Program-made: the position numbers and the translations under genes
Assembly (NCBI RefSeq): GCF_015477805.1
Contig: NZ_JADLQL010000004.1
Span: 434,001-498,000 of the forward strand
Direction: 5' to 3'
Length of the DNA: 64,000 nucleotides
DNA from: Nocardia flavorosea
Lineage (GTDB): Bacteria > Actinomycetota > Actinomycetes > Mycobacteriales > Mycobacteriaceae
Notes under the pieces: generated by a model
The model's input: the letters and a program-made list of their open reading frames with translations, nothing else
The model's database searches: none
What the model was told of the DNA's origin: nothing
In this document: piece after piece, positions 18,158-27,134 of the stretch
Layout: every line of letters begins with the position of its first letter
How positions within the stretch are numbered: position 1 is the first letter of the stretch

Positions 18158-19001
18158 CTTGGACCTCCATCTTCTGCCGGCCCGCCGCCAGCAGCACGCG
18201 TCCCAGCGCGCCCACTGCCAGCAGCCAGAAGATCTGTGTCCCCACCACCTGCATCGCGGACCAGCCGGTGACCCGGCCGGACAGCACATCTACCGGCACC
18301 TGCAACATGGACGGGAACGGCGTCGCGTTGGCGAATGTCTTCAACCAGTCCGGGAAGACGTGCACCGGCACGAAGAGCCCCGCGAGAAAAGGCCCGCAGG
18401 TCTGATAGAGGGTTCTGATTCCGCGGGTTTCCACCACCCAGAAACCCGCAGTGGTCAATGCGAACAGCGCCAGGCAGGAAATTGCGATCCCCAGCAGAAG
18501 GCTCAGCGCGCCGAGTAGATATGCGCCGGGCGTACCCGGCAGCACCAGGCCGAAGGTGAGCGAACCGATGACCAGACTCGGCACCAGGCGCGGGATGAGA
18601 GCGCAGACACCTCGCCCGATATCGGTGGCGAGATTGCTGAGCTGGACATCCACCGGCCGCAGGAAATCGACCACGATATCCCCGGAGCGGATCCGCTCAC
18701 CGAGTTCGTGCTCCGTGGACAAGAACTGCAGGGCGCCGAGCATGCCCTGCGAGATCCACACGTAGGCGCCGATGCTGCCGGCGTCGTACCCGCCGAATCC
18801 GCCGGTGGCGCCGACGGCCGCGACCATGACCGACGCGCGCACGAACCCGAAGACGGAGTTGGTGAACAGTCCGGCGAACATGGCCAGTTTGTAGTGCCAC
18901 TGCCGCCGGAAACCGGCCACCAGCAGCCGCCGGTAGACGGTCGCATATCCCCAGAAATCGGCCACGGCCCCGAGCACCCTCACCCCACCTCGTCCGGACA
19001 C
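18150..19001 (-). CDS. ABC-2 permease, DUF990-like (first subunit)
   Basis: Membrane protein of up to 283 residues with six hydrophobic segments; the N-terminal YRRLLVAGFRRQWHYKLAMF is typical of this family, and RIRSGDIVVDFLRPVD is a conserved cytoplasmic loop. First gene of the ABC operon. It starts at GTG (18999-19001); a GTG a few codons further in, giving VRVLGAVADF, has a better-spaced G-rich site and could be the true start. Pairs with the next permease and the ATPase. Substrate not predictable. Confidence 0.87.
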   Translation of the reverse strand: MSGRGGVRVLGAVADFWGYATVYRRLLVAGFRRQWHYKLAMFAGLFTNSVFGFVRASVMVAAVGATGGFGGYDAGSIGAYVWISQGMLGALQFLSTEHELGERIRSGDIVVDFLRPVDVQLSNLATDIGRGVCALIPRLVPSLVIGSLTFGLVLPGTPGAYLLGALSLLLGIAISCLALFALTTAGFWVVETRGIRTLYQTCGPFLAGLFVPVHVFPDWLKTFANATPFPSMLQVPVDVLSGRVTGWSAMQVVGTQIFWLLAVGALGRVLLAAGRQKMEVQGG

Positions 19002-19073
19002 AAGGACGAGACCTTACCGCGCATTCATCTTCGGGGAAAGGCTATTTCACGATGCGGTCCGCGCCGCCGCGGG

Positions 19074-21113
19074 CTACAGCTCGGCAGCCAATCTCGTGCC
19101 CTGATCGATGGCGCGTTCGGCGTCCAGTTCGGCGGCCAGCTGCGCCCCGCCGATCACGTGCACGGGGATTGCGGCGGTGGCGAGTTCCGATTCGAGGTCG
19201 CGTACCGATTCCTGGCCCGCGCAGACGATCACGTTGTCGACCCGGATCACCTGAGGCCGTGCCCGCTGCGGCCCGAAGCTGATATGGACCCCTTCGTCGT
19301 CGATCCGCTCGTAGTTGACCCCGCCGATCTGCTGCACCCCTTTGGCTTTCAGCGCGGCCCGATGCACCCAGCCCGTCGTCTTGCCCAGCCCTTTGCCGAA
19401 TGGTGTGTCCTTGCGCTGCAACAGGACGACCTCACGCGCCGCCGGAGCCGGCCGCGGTGTGCTCAATTGCCCCCGCAGTTGTTCGTCGTCGGCGTCCACC
19501 CCCCACTCCAGTTTCCATTCGTCCGGCTTCAGCGTGGGATGGCCCTCCACAGTGAGGTATTCGCTCACATCGAAGCCGATGCCGCCGGCTCCGATCACGG
19601 CGACTCGCGCCCCGACCGGTTTCTGCTCCCGGACCAGTTCCGCATAGGACAGCACCATCGGATGGTCGATCCCCGGGATCTCGGGAACCCGCGGACGCAC
19701 CCCCGTTGCCAGTACCACCTCGTCGTACCCACCGGATATCAATGCGGCCGCGGTGACCGGCGTGTTCAGGTGCACCTCCACTCCGGTGACCTCGAGCTTG
19801 CGGGTGAAATAACGAATGGATTCGTCGAATTCTTCCTTGCCGGGGATACGCCGGGCGATATCGAACTGCCCCCCGATCCGGTCCAGCGCCTCGAACAACT
19901 CGACTCGGTGCCCGCGCTCGGCCAGATTCACCGCGGCCGACAGCCCCGCCGGCCCGGCACCCACCACCGCGATATGTTTCTTCCGCCGCGTCGGCGCCAG
20001 CACCAGTTCGGTTTCGTGACCGGCCCGCGGGTTCAGCAGGCAGGACACCGTCCGGCGCTGGAATGCGTGATCGAGGCAGGCTTGATTACAGGCGATACAG
20101 GTATTGATCTCATCCCCGCGGCCCGCGGCCGCCTTGTTCGCCCATTCCGGATCGGCCAGCAGCGGCCGGGCCATCGAGATCAGCTGGGCGTCGCCACGGG
20201 TCAGGATCTCCTCGGCGATTTCCGGCATATTGATCCGGTTCGACGCGCATACCGGAATATCGACCGCCGCGGTGATCTTGGCGGTGAATTCGACGAAGGC
20301 CGCCCGCGGTACCGAGGTGACGATCGTCGGCACGCGCGCCTCGTGCCAGCCGATATCGGTATTGAGCACACTGACTCCCGCGGACTCCAGTTCCCGCGCC
20401 AGTTCGAGGATTTCGGCGAAACTCTGCCCGTTCTCGACGAGTTCGGCCATCGACAACCGGAAGATGATCAGGAAGTCCGGGCCGACAGCGGCGCGGGTCC
20501 GGCGCACGATTTCCACGGCCAGCCGGCGGCGGTTCGCCGCCGAACCACCCCAGCGATCGGTGCGTTCATTGGTCCGCGGCGCGAGGAACTGGTTGATGAA
20601 ATAACCTTCGCCGCCCATGATCTCGACCCCGTCGTAACCGGCGAATCGAGCCAGTTCGGCGCAGCGCACGTAATCGTCGATGGTGCGCCGGACCCCGCGG
20701 TCCGACAGCGCGCGCGGACGGAACGGGTTGATCGGGGCTTTGATCGAAGAGGCGGAGACGCTGCCCGGTACGTAGGCGTAGCGGCCCGCGTGCAGGATCT
20801 GCAGAGCGATCTTCGCGCCGGCGTCGTGCACGGCGCGGGTGACGATACGGTGCCGATAGGCCTCGGTGCGGCTGGTCAGCTTCGCGCCGAACGGCAGCAG
20901 CCACCCGGTGCGGTTCGGGGCGTAGCCGCCGGTGATGATCAACCCGACTCCGCCGCGTGCTCGTTCGGCGAAGTAGGCGGCCAGGCGGTTGATATCCCAC
21001 GCCCGGTCCTCCAGGCCGGTGTGCATGGATCCCATGACCACCCTGTTCCGCAGGGTGGTGGTCCCCAGCCGGAGCGGGCTGAACAACTGCGGGTAACTCG
21101 TCGTCGAGTCCAT
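19074..21113 (-). CDS. fadH: 2,4-dienoyl-CoA reductase (NADPH), FadH-like
   Basis: 679-residue flavoprotein of the FadH/Old Yellow Enzyme group that reduces 2,4-dienoyl-CoA esters so unsaturated fatty acids can complete beta-oxidation. N-terminal FMN-binding TIM barrel (about 1-340) with GSMHTGLED and HAGRYA; [4Fe-4S] ligands in CIACNQACLD and CLLNP (about 345-365); then an FAD/NAD(P)H module with VVGAGPAGLSAAV near 395 and a second dinucleotide site VAVIGAGGIGFDV near 525. Length and domain order equal the E. coli enzyme. Stand-alone gene, ATG start. Confidence 0.93.
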   Translation of the reverse strand: MDSTTSYPQLFSPLRLGTTTLRNRVVMGSMHTGLEDRAWDINRLAAYFAERARGGVGLIITGGYAPNRTGWLLPFGAKLTSRTEAYRHRIVTRAVHDAGAKIALQILHAGRYAYVPGSVSASSIKAPINPFRPRALSDRGVRRTIDDYVRCAELARFAGYDGVEIMGGEGYFINQFLAPRTNERTDRWGGSAANRRRLAVEIVRRTRAAVGPDFLIIFRLSMAELVENGQSFAEILELARELESAGVSVLNTDIGWHEARVPTIVTSVPRAAFVEFTAKITAAVDIPVCASNRINMPEIAEEILTRGDAQLISMARPLLADPEWANKAAAGRGDEINTCIACNQACLDHAFQRRTVSCLLNPRAGHETELVLAPTRRKKHIAVVGAGPAGLSAAVNLAERGHRVELFEALDRIGGQFDIARRIPGKEEFDESIRYFTRKLEVTGVEVHLNTPVTAAALISGGYDEVVLATGVRPRVPEIPGIDHPMVLSYAELVREQKPVGARVAVIGAGGIGFDVSEYLTVEGHPTLKPDEWKLEWGVDADDEQLRGQLSTPRPAPAAREVVLLQRKDTPFGKGLGKTTGWVHRAALKAKGVQQIGGVNYERIDDEGVHISFGPQRARPQVIRVDNVIVCAGQESVRDLESELATAAIPVHVIGGAQLAAELDAERAIDQGTRLAAEL

Positions 21114-21514
21114 CGCGGGCTCTCTTTCCGATATTCGTCCGGGCTCCGGCGCGGGCCCGGGGCCTGCCGGACCTCATCACACCATTGCGTACCCGGCGAT
21201 TACCACCCCCGGCGGCAGATGCGCGGCGAACGGTCTCCACCTGCCCGGATGCCTGGGGCGGCGCTGCCGCAGCCGGCAGGTTTCCCGTTACGGAACCGTC
21301 ACGAGGAGCTGAATCGAGGGTGTATCGGCAAAAGTTTTGTGTCGTACACCACATGAGGTTTAACCGCATTTCCCCAGGTCGACGCGATACTGGAACGCGT
21401 TCATTTCACGATTCAAGATCGTCCTGGGCTTTTTCTCAGGTTTCGTTCACCTGCCGTTCACCTACCGTGACCATTCTGAGATCCGGTCGGAAACGACCTG
21501 AGGTTCGACTGCTC
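21114..21514. other. Intergenic region upstream of the riboswitch
   Basis: About 400 bases between the fadH start and the riboswitch leader. No gene seen. It must hold the fadH promoter (leftward) and the transglycosylase promoter (rightward). Its one notable element is the 11-bp direct repeat at 21445-21473, listed separately. Confidence 0.5.
21445..21473 (+). promoter_or_regulatory. 11-bp-spaced direct repeats GTTCACC, OmpR/PhoB-type regulator site
   Basis: GTTCACC at 21445 and 21456 and a decayed copy GTGACCA at 21467, each exactly 11 bp apart. Direct repeats with 11-bp phasing are the usual binding geometry of OmpR-class regulators (PhoP and MtrA in actinobacteria). They lie just upstream of the probable riboswitch leader of the transglycosylase gene. 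Confidence 0.5.
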
Positions 21515-21645
21515 CGCGAGATTGTGAACGCCGGGTTTGGAAACAACCGGCCGGACCAACCCGGCACAGCGCCGTAGATGAATACCGCAGACGGTATGGC
21601 GACGGCCGAACCCGAACAACTCTACTCCGCCCGAAGGTGGAGATC
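21515..21645 (+). promoter_or_regulatory. Probable c-di-AMP riboswitch (ydaO/yuaA type)
   Basis: The leader matches the ydaO motif element by element: a GCCGG/CCGGC hairpin, then CGGACCAACC (compare GGGGACCCAAU), a CGGC-ACAGC-GCCG hairpin, TAGATGAATACC (compare GGGGUGAAUCC), a stem closed by GGTA, GGC-GACG-GCC, and CCGAACCCG followed by CA and CT (compare CCGAAUCCGUCAGCU). It precedes a secreted peptidoglycan transglycosylase, the classic actinobacterial target class. Compact and divergent in the last segment; boundaries are approximate. Confidence 0.75.
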
Positions 21646-21848
21646 CGCCGGCGCGGCGGCCCGGGAAACCACCCGGCACCGCGGATGCGCCTTCCGGACC
21701 CGAACCGGCCTGTGTTCGGTGTCACACAACAAAACCCGACAACAGCACAGTCATGTTTTTCCGGTCGCGACCCAGAAGTCGCCGCCGAAGATCCGTGCTG
21801 CCCGAACCGGGCCGGATCCCGAGACCGATCAAGGAACCGAATCCGCTC

Positions 21849-22490
21849 ATGTCCAACCACCGTTTCTCCAGCCTGCGCCGTCGCACCAAACGCGAAGCGA
21901 TGGGCTTCGTGCTCGCCAGCGCCGGCGTCGTCGCCGTCACCGCGTCCTCCGCGGTCTCCATGGCCGACAACAGCGCCCCCAGCAAGATCGCCATGGTCGC
22001 CGAGCAGAAACCGGCCGCAACCGTGACCGAGGCCGCTGCGGCCCCGGCACCGCACGTGGAACCGGCCGCCGCCGCACCGGCACCTGCTCCCGCGCCGGCA
22101 CCCGCCCCCGCACCGGCACCCGCCCCCGCACCGGCACCAGCCCCTGCGCCGGCCCCTGCCCCGGTGTACCCGAACAACCTCGACGGCTGGATCCGCCAGG
22201 CCCTCGACATCATGCATGCGAACGGCATCCCGGGCAGCTACGAGGGCATCCAGCGCAATATCCTGCGCGAATCCTCGGGCAACCCCGCAGCCATCAATCT
22301 CTGGGACTCGAATGCCATCGCGGGCATCCCGTCCAAGGGGCTGCTCCAGGTGATCGACCCCACCTTCGCCGCCTACCACGTGCCCGGCACCCCGTTCGAC
22401 GTCTGGAACCCCGTCTCGAACATCGTCGCGGCCTGCAACTACGCCGCCCACAAGTACGGCTCCATGGACAACGTCAACAGCGCGTACTGA
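21849..22490 (+). CDS. Secreted transglycosylase with Ala-Pro repeat linker
   Basis: 213-residue exported cell-wall hydrolase. N-terminal signal region with RRRTKREAMGF followed by a hydrophobic span (about 20-40), an Ala/Pro linker dominated by about fourteen AP dipeptides (about 75-107) that probably spans the wall, and a C-terminal lysozyme-like (SLT/Rpf-type) domain. ILRESSGNP carries the catalytic glutamate, and KGLLQVIDPTFAAYH fits the substrate groove. It should cut glycan strands during growth or resuscitation. The ATG giving MSNHRFSS is preferred because upstream frame lies inside the riboswitch leader. The long leader with riboswitch and OmpR-type repeats implies tight control. Confidence 0.85.
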   Translation: MSNHRFSSLRRRTKREAMGFVLASAGVVAVTASSAVSMADNSAPSKIAMVAEQKPAATVTEAAAAPAPHVEPAAAAPAPAPAPAPAPAPAPAPAPAPAPAPAPAPVYPNNLDGWIRQALDIMHANGIPGSYEGIQRNILRESSGNPAAINLWDSNAIAGIPSKGLLQVIDPTFAAYHVPGTPFDVWNPVSNIVAACNYAAHKYGSMDNVNSAY

Positions 22491-22662
22491 GTTATCTGCG
22501 CCGCCTACAGCTTGGTCATCGGTGTGGGCACATCGTGGACGCAACGGCGCGTACCACTGTCCGCGAGGGTGGCCAGGGGAACCCCACAATGGCGTGGGTG
22601 CGCGGTGTCGTGTGCGAACACGGCACCGCGCAGTGCTGTCCGCGGCCCACTTACACTTGTGT

Positions 22663-22974
22663 ATGGCCGATTACGCGCACTCCCCGGCCGCTGAGGCCGG
22701 TCGAGCCGCCAAGGCACGGCAACTGGCCGGGTATCTGTGGGACCGGGAAATCACCGGTTCCGAACTACTTCAACTGCCCGCGCAGGTGCAGCGCAAGCTG
22801 GCGCGCGCGGCGGGGGTCAACCCGCCGAGTACCGCGGAGACCTGGCGGTCGGTGGCCCGGCTTCTGGACGAGAAAGCCGCCTGGGCCGAACGTAATCCCG
22901 ATCACCCGGCCGCGCGACGACCGCACCGTGACGAGAAACTGCTGTGGGTCAAGCCCCCGATAACCCCTTGGTGA
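22663..22974 (+). CDS. Hypothetical protein, 103 residues
   Basis: Small helical soluble protein, beginning MADYAHSPAAEAGR. It has a Lys/Arg-rich body with a segment ELLQLPAQVQRKLARAAG that could form a helix-turn-helix-like fold, followed by TAETWRSVARLLDEKAAW and a basic C-terminal tail RRPHRDEKLLW. I recognise this general type as a conserved mycolata hypothetical, but no function is known. The ATG is chosen because sequence upstream is low-quality coding (His/Arg/Cys-rich). Lies 170 bases after the transglycosylase gene, probably transcribed separately. Confidence 0.65.
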   Translation: MADYAHSPAAEAGRAAKARQLAGYLWDREITGSELLQLPAQVQRKLARAAGVNPPSTAETWRSVARLLDEKAAWAERNPDHPAARRPHRDEKLLWVKPPITPW

Positions 22975-23116
22975 AGGGACTTGCGGAAGGCTGGCCTGCT
23001 GCTCGCCACCGGCTGGTGGCCAGAGTCGCCCCAGCAATTGAGAGCGCTCACCACACCGGTAGAGCGCGTACCTCACCACGCCGGGCCCGCACCTCGCCGC
23101 CGGTCGATGATCCGGC

Positions 23117-25237
23117 TCACCACCAGCCGGTGGCGATCCCTATCTGCCGCTCCAACTCCGGGGCGAGGGTGCGCGCGTAACTGGCGCTGAGGTGGTGCTC
23201 GTCGTGATACACCAGCACATTGCCTTCCACCACTCGGCAGATCTCGGGACCGCAGACCGAATCGGTGAGATCCAGCAGGCGCATATTCGGGAACGCCGCC
23301 GCGTGCACGATCGCGGGATTCACCGGTGCCAGCGCCGCCGCGCGGGGCATACCGCAGGTCGCGCTGTCACCGCCGGCCGCCAGGCAGTCCACGGCGCTGT
23401 AGCGCACCCCGGTCGGGCTGCGCAGCCAGGGCGTATCGCGGATGGCGAGAACGTCGAGACCGCGTTCGGCCAGCGCTGCCCACACGTCGAGGTATTCGGC
23501 GGGCACCGCATCGCCCCCGCTCGGCCAGATCGGGGCTGTGGCGGTGGTGAAGACCCAGTCCGGCGGGTCGGCGGCCAGTAGCTCGATCACCGCGCGGGAC
23601 CAATCGCGGCAGTCGGAGATGTCCAGGCCCCGATACTGGGCGTCGTCGCGAATATTGAGCGAGCAGCCCATCTTCAGGTACACGATCACTTTGATGTCGT
23701 GGACCTTGGCCAGCGCGTCCATGGCGGGCATCCAGTGCTCGGCATGAGAGTTGCCGACCATGGCGATGGTGCGGGAACCGTTGGGGTCCCCGTACGTGCA
23801 GGTCGTCACCTCTTTGTTGAACCAGTCGGAGATACAGCCGTCGCGGGTGGGCGCGGGAAGGTCGTTGGACGCCTCCAGGATCGAGGGCCGCAGCTTCGCC
23901 ACCGGCACCTCGGCACCGGCGAACAACGCTTCCGCACCCGGGTATTCGTTCACCGGCAGCGCCTCCACCGGCTCGGAGGGTGTCCGCGCGACCACCACCT
24001 GCCAGGAAACGCAGACACCCAGTACCAGCACCCCGACCAGGCTCACCGCGACGCCGGGGATACGGCGCCGCCAGACGGGAGTCGTCACAGCGGCGCCCGA
24101 GCGCACGCGCAGTGGCTCCTCGATGAGCTTGTTGGTGACCACGGCGAGTACCAGCGAGGCACCGATGACCAGGAGTCCGCCGTCGAATCCCGCATGCGGT
24201 TTCCCGGTCTGCACCAGGTAATAGATGAGCAGTGGCCAGTGCCACAGGTACAGCGAATAGGCGATGGCGCCGAGTTCGACCATCGGCCGGGTGGCGAGCA
24301 ACCGGTTGACGATCGGCTGTCGCCCACTCTCGGTCGGAATTCCGGCGATGATCAAGACGATCGCAGCGCCCACCGGGAACAGCGCAGCCGGCCCGGGGAA
24401 CTGGCGGGCGCCGTCGAACAACAGACCGCACACCAGTACGGCGACGATACCGCCGACCGCGAGCAAAGCCGCCAGGGACCGGCCGATCCGGCCGGCGCCG
24501 AGCCGCAGCCATGGCAGCGCGGCCGCCAGCAGGGCACCGGCGAGCAACTCCCAGGCGCGGGCGGCGCTGTCGTAATAGGTCCATTCCTGCGAGACCGTCA
24601 TCCAGACGGCGGCGTAGACGAACGAGGCGGCGCCCAGCAGCACCGACAGCGCCACGATCGCGGGTCGTACCGCGCCCGGCGCGCCGAAGCGCCGGCACAC
24701 CCACGCGACCAGCGCCAGCAGCACGACGATGGCTACATAGAACTGTCCCTGGACCGCCATGGACCACAGATGCTGCAGCGGGCTCACCGAGGGGTCGGCG
24801 GCCAGATAGCTTTCCGCGGCCTGCGCGAGGTACCAGTTCTGGTAGTAGAGGGCCGAGGCCATGGTCTGGCCGGACATATCGGCCCAGGTCGAGTAGGGCT
24901 TGGTGGCGACGGTCGCGACGGCCACTGCGGCGAGTACCACCATGAGCGCGGGCAGCAGCCGCCGCACCGTACGCGTCGCGACCTGCCGCGCGTCGACCCG
25001 GCCGGTACGTTCCACCCGACGCAGCAACATACCGGTGAAGAAGAACCCGGACAGCACCAGGAAGATGTCGACGCCGCCGGAAACCTTGCCGTACCAGATG
25101 TGGAAGGCAACTACCAGAGCGATAGCGATACCGCGGAGCCCGTCGAGGTCGAGCCGGTAATCGGCCGAGCGGGCGGTGGCGCCGGGCTGCGCTGCCGGGG
25201 GTGGCGCGGCTGCGTCACGGTCTTTGATTCGCAACAA
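23117..25237 (-). CDS. OafA-type acyltransferase with SGNH domain
   Basis: 706-residue membrane O-acyltransferase. The N-terminal acyltransferase-3 domain has about 10-11 spans and begins with YRLDLDGLRGIAIALVVAFH, whose arginine and histidine are family hallmarks; the periplasmic SGNH domain follows, with block I MVGNSHAEHW and the late DEHHLSASYAR giving the Asp/His dyad. Such proteins O-acetylate surface polysaccharide or peptidoglycan. Start is TTG (25237 or 25234) behind GGAGAGAG; an upstream ATG frame is implausible (His/Arg-rich). Divergent from the excalibur gene. Acceptor substrate unknown. Confidence 0.88.
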   Translation of the reverse strand: MLRIKDRDAAAPPPAAQPGATARSADYRLDLDGLRGIAIALVVAFHIWYGKVSGGVDIFLVLSGFFFTGMLLRRVERTGRVDARQVATRTVRRLLPALMVVLAAVAVATVATKPYSTWADMSGQTMASALYYQNWYLAQAAESYLAADPSVSPLQHLWSMAVQGQFYVAIVVLLALVAWVCRRFGAPGAVRPAIVALSVLLGAASFVYAAVWMTVSQEWTYYDSAARAWELLAGALLAAALPWLRLGAGRIGRSLAALLAVGGIVAVLVCGLLFDGARQFPGPAALFPVGAAIVLIIAGIPTESGRQPIVNRLLATRPMVELGAIAYSLYLWHWPLLIYYLVQTGKPHAGFDGGLLVIGASLVLAVVTNKLIEEPLRVRSGAAVTTPVWRRRIPGVAVSLVGVLVLGVCVSWQVVVARTPSEPVEALPVNEYPGAEALFAGAEVPVAKLRPSILEASNDLPAPTRDGCISDWFNKEVTTCTYGDPNGSRTIAMVGNSHAEHWMPAMDALAKVHDIKVIVYLKMGCSLNIRDDAQYRGLDISDCRDWSRAVIELLAADPPDWVFTTATAPIWPSGGDAVPAEYLDVWAALAERGLDVLAIRDTPWLRSPTGVRYSAVDCLAAGGDSATCGMPRAAALAPVNPAIVHAAAFPNMRLLDLTDSVCGPEICRVVEGNVLVYHDEHHLSASYARTLAPELERQIGIATGWW

Positions 25238-25555
25238 CTGCTCTCTCCGACCTATCGACTTCTCCGCCGGGCCCTGTGTGGGTCGATTGACAGCAGCGAA
25301 GAGCGAGCCTCGGACATAGCATGCATCCCTATCACAATGTGTGGTCTCCGGCGAATTCCACCGCTGCACCGGCAGGCTCCGCCACCGCGGCGCACCTCGT
25401 CGCGGCATCCGGGGAGTACCCCGCTGCGAACGCGATTTCTCCTTGTCTTATCCAGGCCATACGAGTTGACAACCGAGGCGTCCCTCACAACAGTGGTAGC
25501 CGCGCGTTCTCCATTCGGACGCATGATCAACCCCCCAGCAGACATAGAGGAATTC
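25238..25555. other. Intergenic region between acyltransferase and excalibur gene
   Basis: About 318 bases with no gene. A consensus -35 TTGACA (25466-25471) with a 17-base spacer to AACAGT lies about 60 bases before the excalibur ATG; nothing else stands out. Confidence 0.45.
25466..25494 (+). promoter_or_regulatory. Candidate sigma-70-type promoter for the excalibur gene
   Basis: Perfect -35 TTGACA, 17-base spacer, weak -10 AACAGT (25489-25494). The start site would fall near 25501, leaving a leader of about 55 bases. Confidence 0.4.
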
Positions 25556-25861
25556 ATGAACGTACGCCAGCTCTATGTCAGCGCCGCCGCCGCGGGGCTG
25601 ACTTTTCTGGCCGCTCCCGTCGTGGGCGCCGGTTCCGCACAGGCCCTCCCTCCGTTGGCGGGCACCGGCTCTTCGACGGTGGATGCCCTGCTCGGTGCCA
25701 CCGGTTCGGCGCAGTTGACACAGACCGGTTCAGCCGGCGGTGCCTTCAAGAACTGTGACGAAGCGCGCGCCGCGGGTCGGGCGCCGATCTTCCGCGGTGA
25801 GCCCGGGTTCGGACCGCACCTGGATCCGGACGGCGACGGGTTCGCTTGCCCCACCGTCTGA
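25556..25861 (+). CDS. Secreted excalibur calcium-binding domain protein
   Basis: 101-residue exported protein. Signal peptide (about residues 1-30, hydrophobic VSAAAAGLTFLAAPVVGAGS ending near AQA) and a C-terminal excalibur domain: a paired cysteine NCDEARAAG and the calcium-loop DPDGDGFAC, which resembles an EF-hand loop. Such domains bind calcium on the outside of Gram-positive cells, often attached to nuclease or other domains; here it stands alone. ATG preceded by GAGG. A 36-bp palindrome follows the stop codon. Confidence 0.88.
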   Translation: MNVRQLYVSAAAAGLTFLAAPVVGAGSAQALPPLAGTGSSTVDALLGATGSAQLTQTGSAGGAFKNCDEARAAGRAPIFRGEPGFGPHLDPDGDGFACPTV

Positions 25862-25881
25862 ATCGAACCCCACTGCGCACG

Positions 25882-25917
25882 AACGCCCGGTGACGGAAAT
25901 TTCCGTCACCGGGCGTT
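25882..25917. terminator. 36-bp perfect palindrome between convergent genes
   Basis: AACGCCCGGTGACGGAAA (25882-25899) followed directly by its exact complement to 25917. Separates the excalibur gene from the convergent DUF3618 gene and can end transcription from both sides. Confidence 0.8.
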
Positions 25918-25931
25918 GTCGTCTGCGGTGT

Positions 25932-26153
25932 TCAGCGCAGGATCTTGAACAACACTGCGCCCGCGAGCAGCACGCCCACACCGATCAGGCTGTATTTCAC
26001 CTTGGGTTCGTTCACCTTGGCCAGTGCCAGCTGTTTGGTGCCCTCGGCGATCCGCTGCGGATCGGCCCGCACCGCGATCTCGTCCAGAGTGCTGGCCAAT
26101 CGCTCCCGCGCGGCCTCGATCTCCTGCTCGATCCGCTCGGTATCCTTTGCCAC
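25932..26153 (-). CDS. DUF3618 membrane protein (Rv2520c-like)
   Basis: 73-residue protein with an N-terminal acidic/basic helix (ERIEQEIEAARERLASTLDE) followed by a basic patch and a C-terminal span (SLIGVGVLLAGAVLFKILR). This is the DUF3618 pattern, found in actinobacteria near cell-envelope genes; the function is unknown. The GTG at 26153 is preferred to the GTG two codons upstream because AGGAGG ends 7 bases before it and only 1 base before the other. In mycobacteria the equivalent gene also sits beside bcp. Confidence 0.85.
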   Translation of the reverse strand: MAKDTERIEQEIEAARERLASTLDEIAVRADPQRIAEGTKQLALAKVNEPKVKYSLIGVGVLLAGAVLFKILR

Positions 26154-26406
26154 CTTCACGCCTCCTGTACCTGGTCTGCCGCGCCCACCGGCGGCCGATG
26201 ATCACCCCTGGGTCGCGGTTGTCACCGCGGCGCGCCAGGGTTCGGGCACGAGTGTATCCGTGGTCACCCCGGCAGCTGTCGGCTCGACCCGGCCCGGCAG
26301 GTCGCCGGCTGCCGTCCGCCCGGGACCTCCGGTGGTGCCTCGCAGCGACCGCAGACCCCCGCCGAGGCCGGATCCGGGAGTCACAAGGTTCGGTTACGGT
26401 GCGAGG

Positions 26407-26880
26407 GTGACCGATAACCATCGACTCGCCCCCGGCGATCCGGCACCCGATTTCACCCTCCTCGACGCCGACGGCAACGAGGTATCGCTGGCCGACTACC
26501 GCGGCCGCAAAGTCGTGGTGTACTTCTACCCCGCGGCGAGCACCCCCGGCTGCACCAAACAGGCCTGCGATTTCCGGGACAATCTCGGCGAGCTGAATTC
26601 CGCCGGGCTGGACGTGATCGGGATCTCCCCCGACAAACCGGCCAAACTCGCCAAATTCCGGGACAACGAGCAGCTCACCTTTCCGCTGCTGTCCGACCCG
26701 GAACGCAAGGTCCTCACGGAATGGGGCGCGTTCGGCGAGAAAACCATGTACGGCAAGAAAGTGACCGGAGTCATCCGGTCGACCTTCCTCGTCGACGCCG
26801 AAGGCAAAATCGAAGTGGCCCAGTACAACGTCCGTGCTACGGGTCACGTCGCCAAACTACGTCGCGACCTTTCGGTGTAG
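26407..26880 (+). CDS. bcp: Thiol peroxidase, BCP family peroxiredoxin
   Basis: 157-residue thioredoxin-dependent peroxiredoxin that reduces hydrogen and alkyl peroxides. The peroxidatic cysteine is in TPGCTKQACDF, with the resolving cysteine five residues later, the arrangement of atypical two-cysteine BCP. Conserved Arg in the late motif KVTGVIRSTFLVD. GTG start with GAGG upstream. Divergent from the DUF3618 gene and positioned as bcp (Rv2521) relative to acpS and fas in mycobacteria. Confidence 0.93.
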   Translation: MTDNHRLAPGDPAPDFTLLDADGNEVSLADYRGRKVVVYFYPAASTPGCTKQACDFRDNLGELNSAGLDVIGISPDKPAKLAKFRDNEQLTFPLLSDPERKVLTEWGAFGEKTMYGKKVTGVIRSTFLVDAEGKIEVAQYNVRATGHVAKLRRDLSV

Positions 26881-27134
26881 TCGCGGATACAGCGCAGCAT
26901 CCGCCGGCGCCTCGTCTGTCCGGCGCCCGCGTGAGCGCGCCCGTCGCCGATCCGTCACAGCCGGGCTCACTTCGGGCAGCGCCGATTTGCTGCGACCGTG
27001 AGGCGCCGGATCGAGGCCCGCCGTAGTCCGCCGGCTCCAGGGCACCGCGGATTCCGGTGCGCATCCCGGGATCGGATCGCGCTTACTCGGTACATAGACG
27101 AGCGCGATCCGGCGGAACTTGCTCTCTCCGGCGA

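Noticed and set aside
18708..21356. Long + strand frame opposite fadH and the permease
   Set aside because: Antisense shadow; fadH on the other strand has complete domains.
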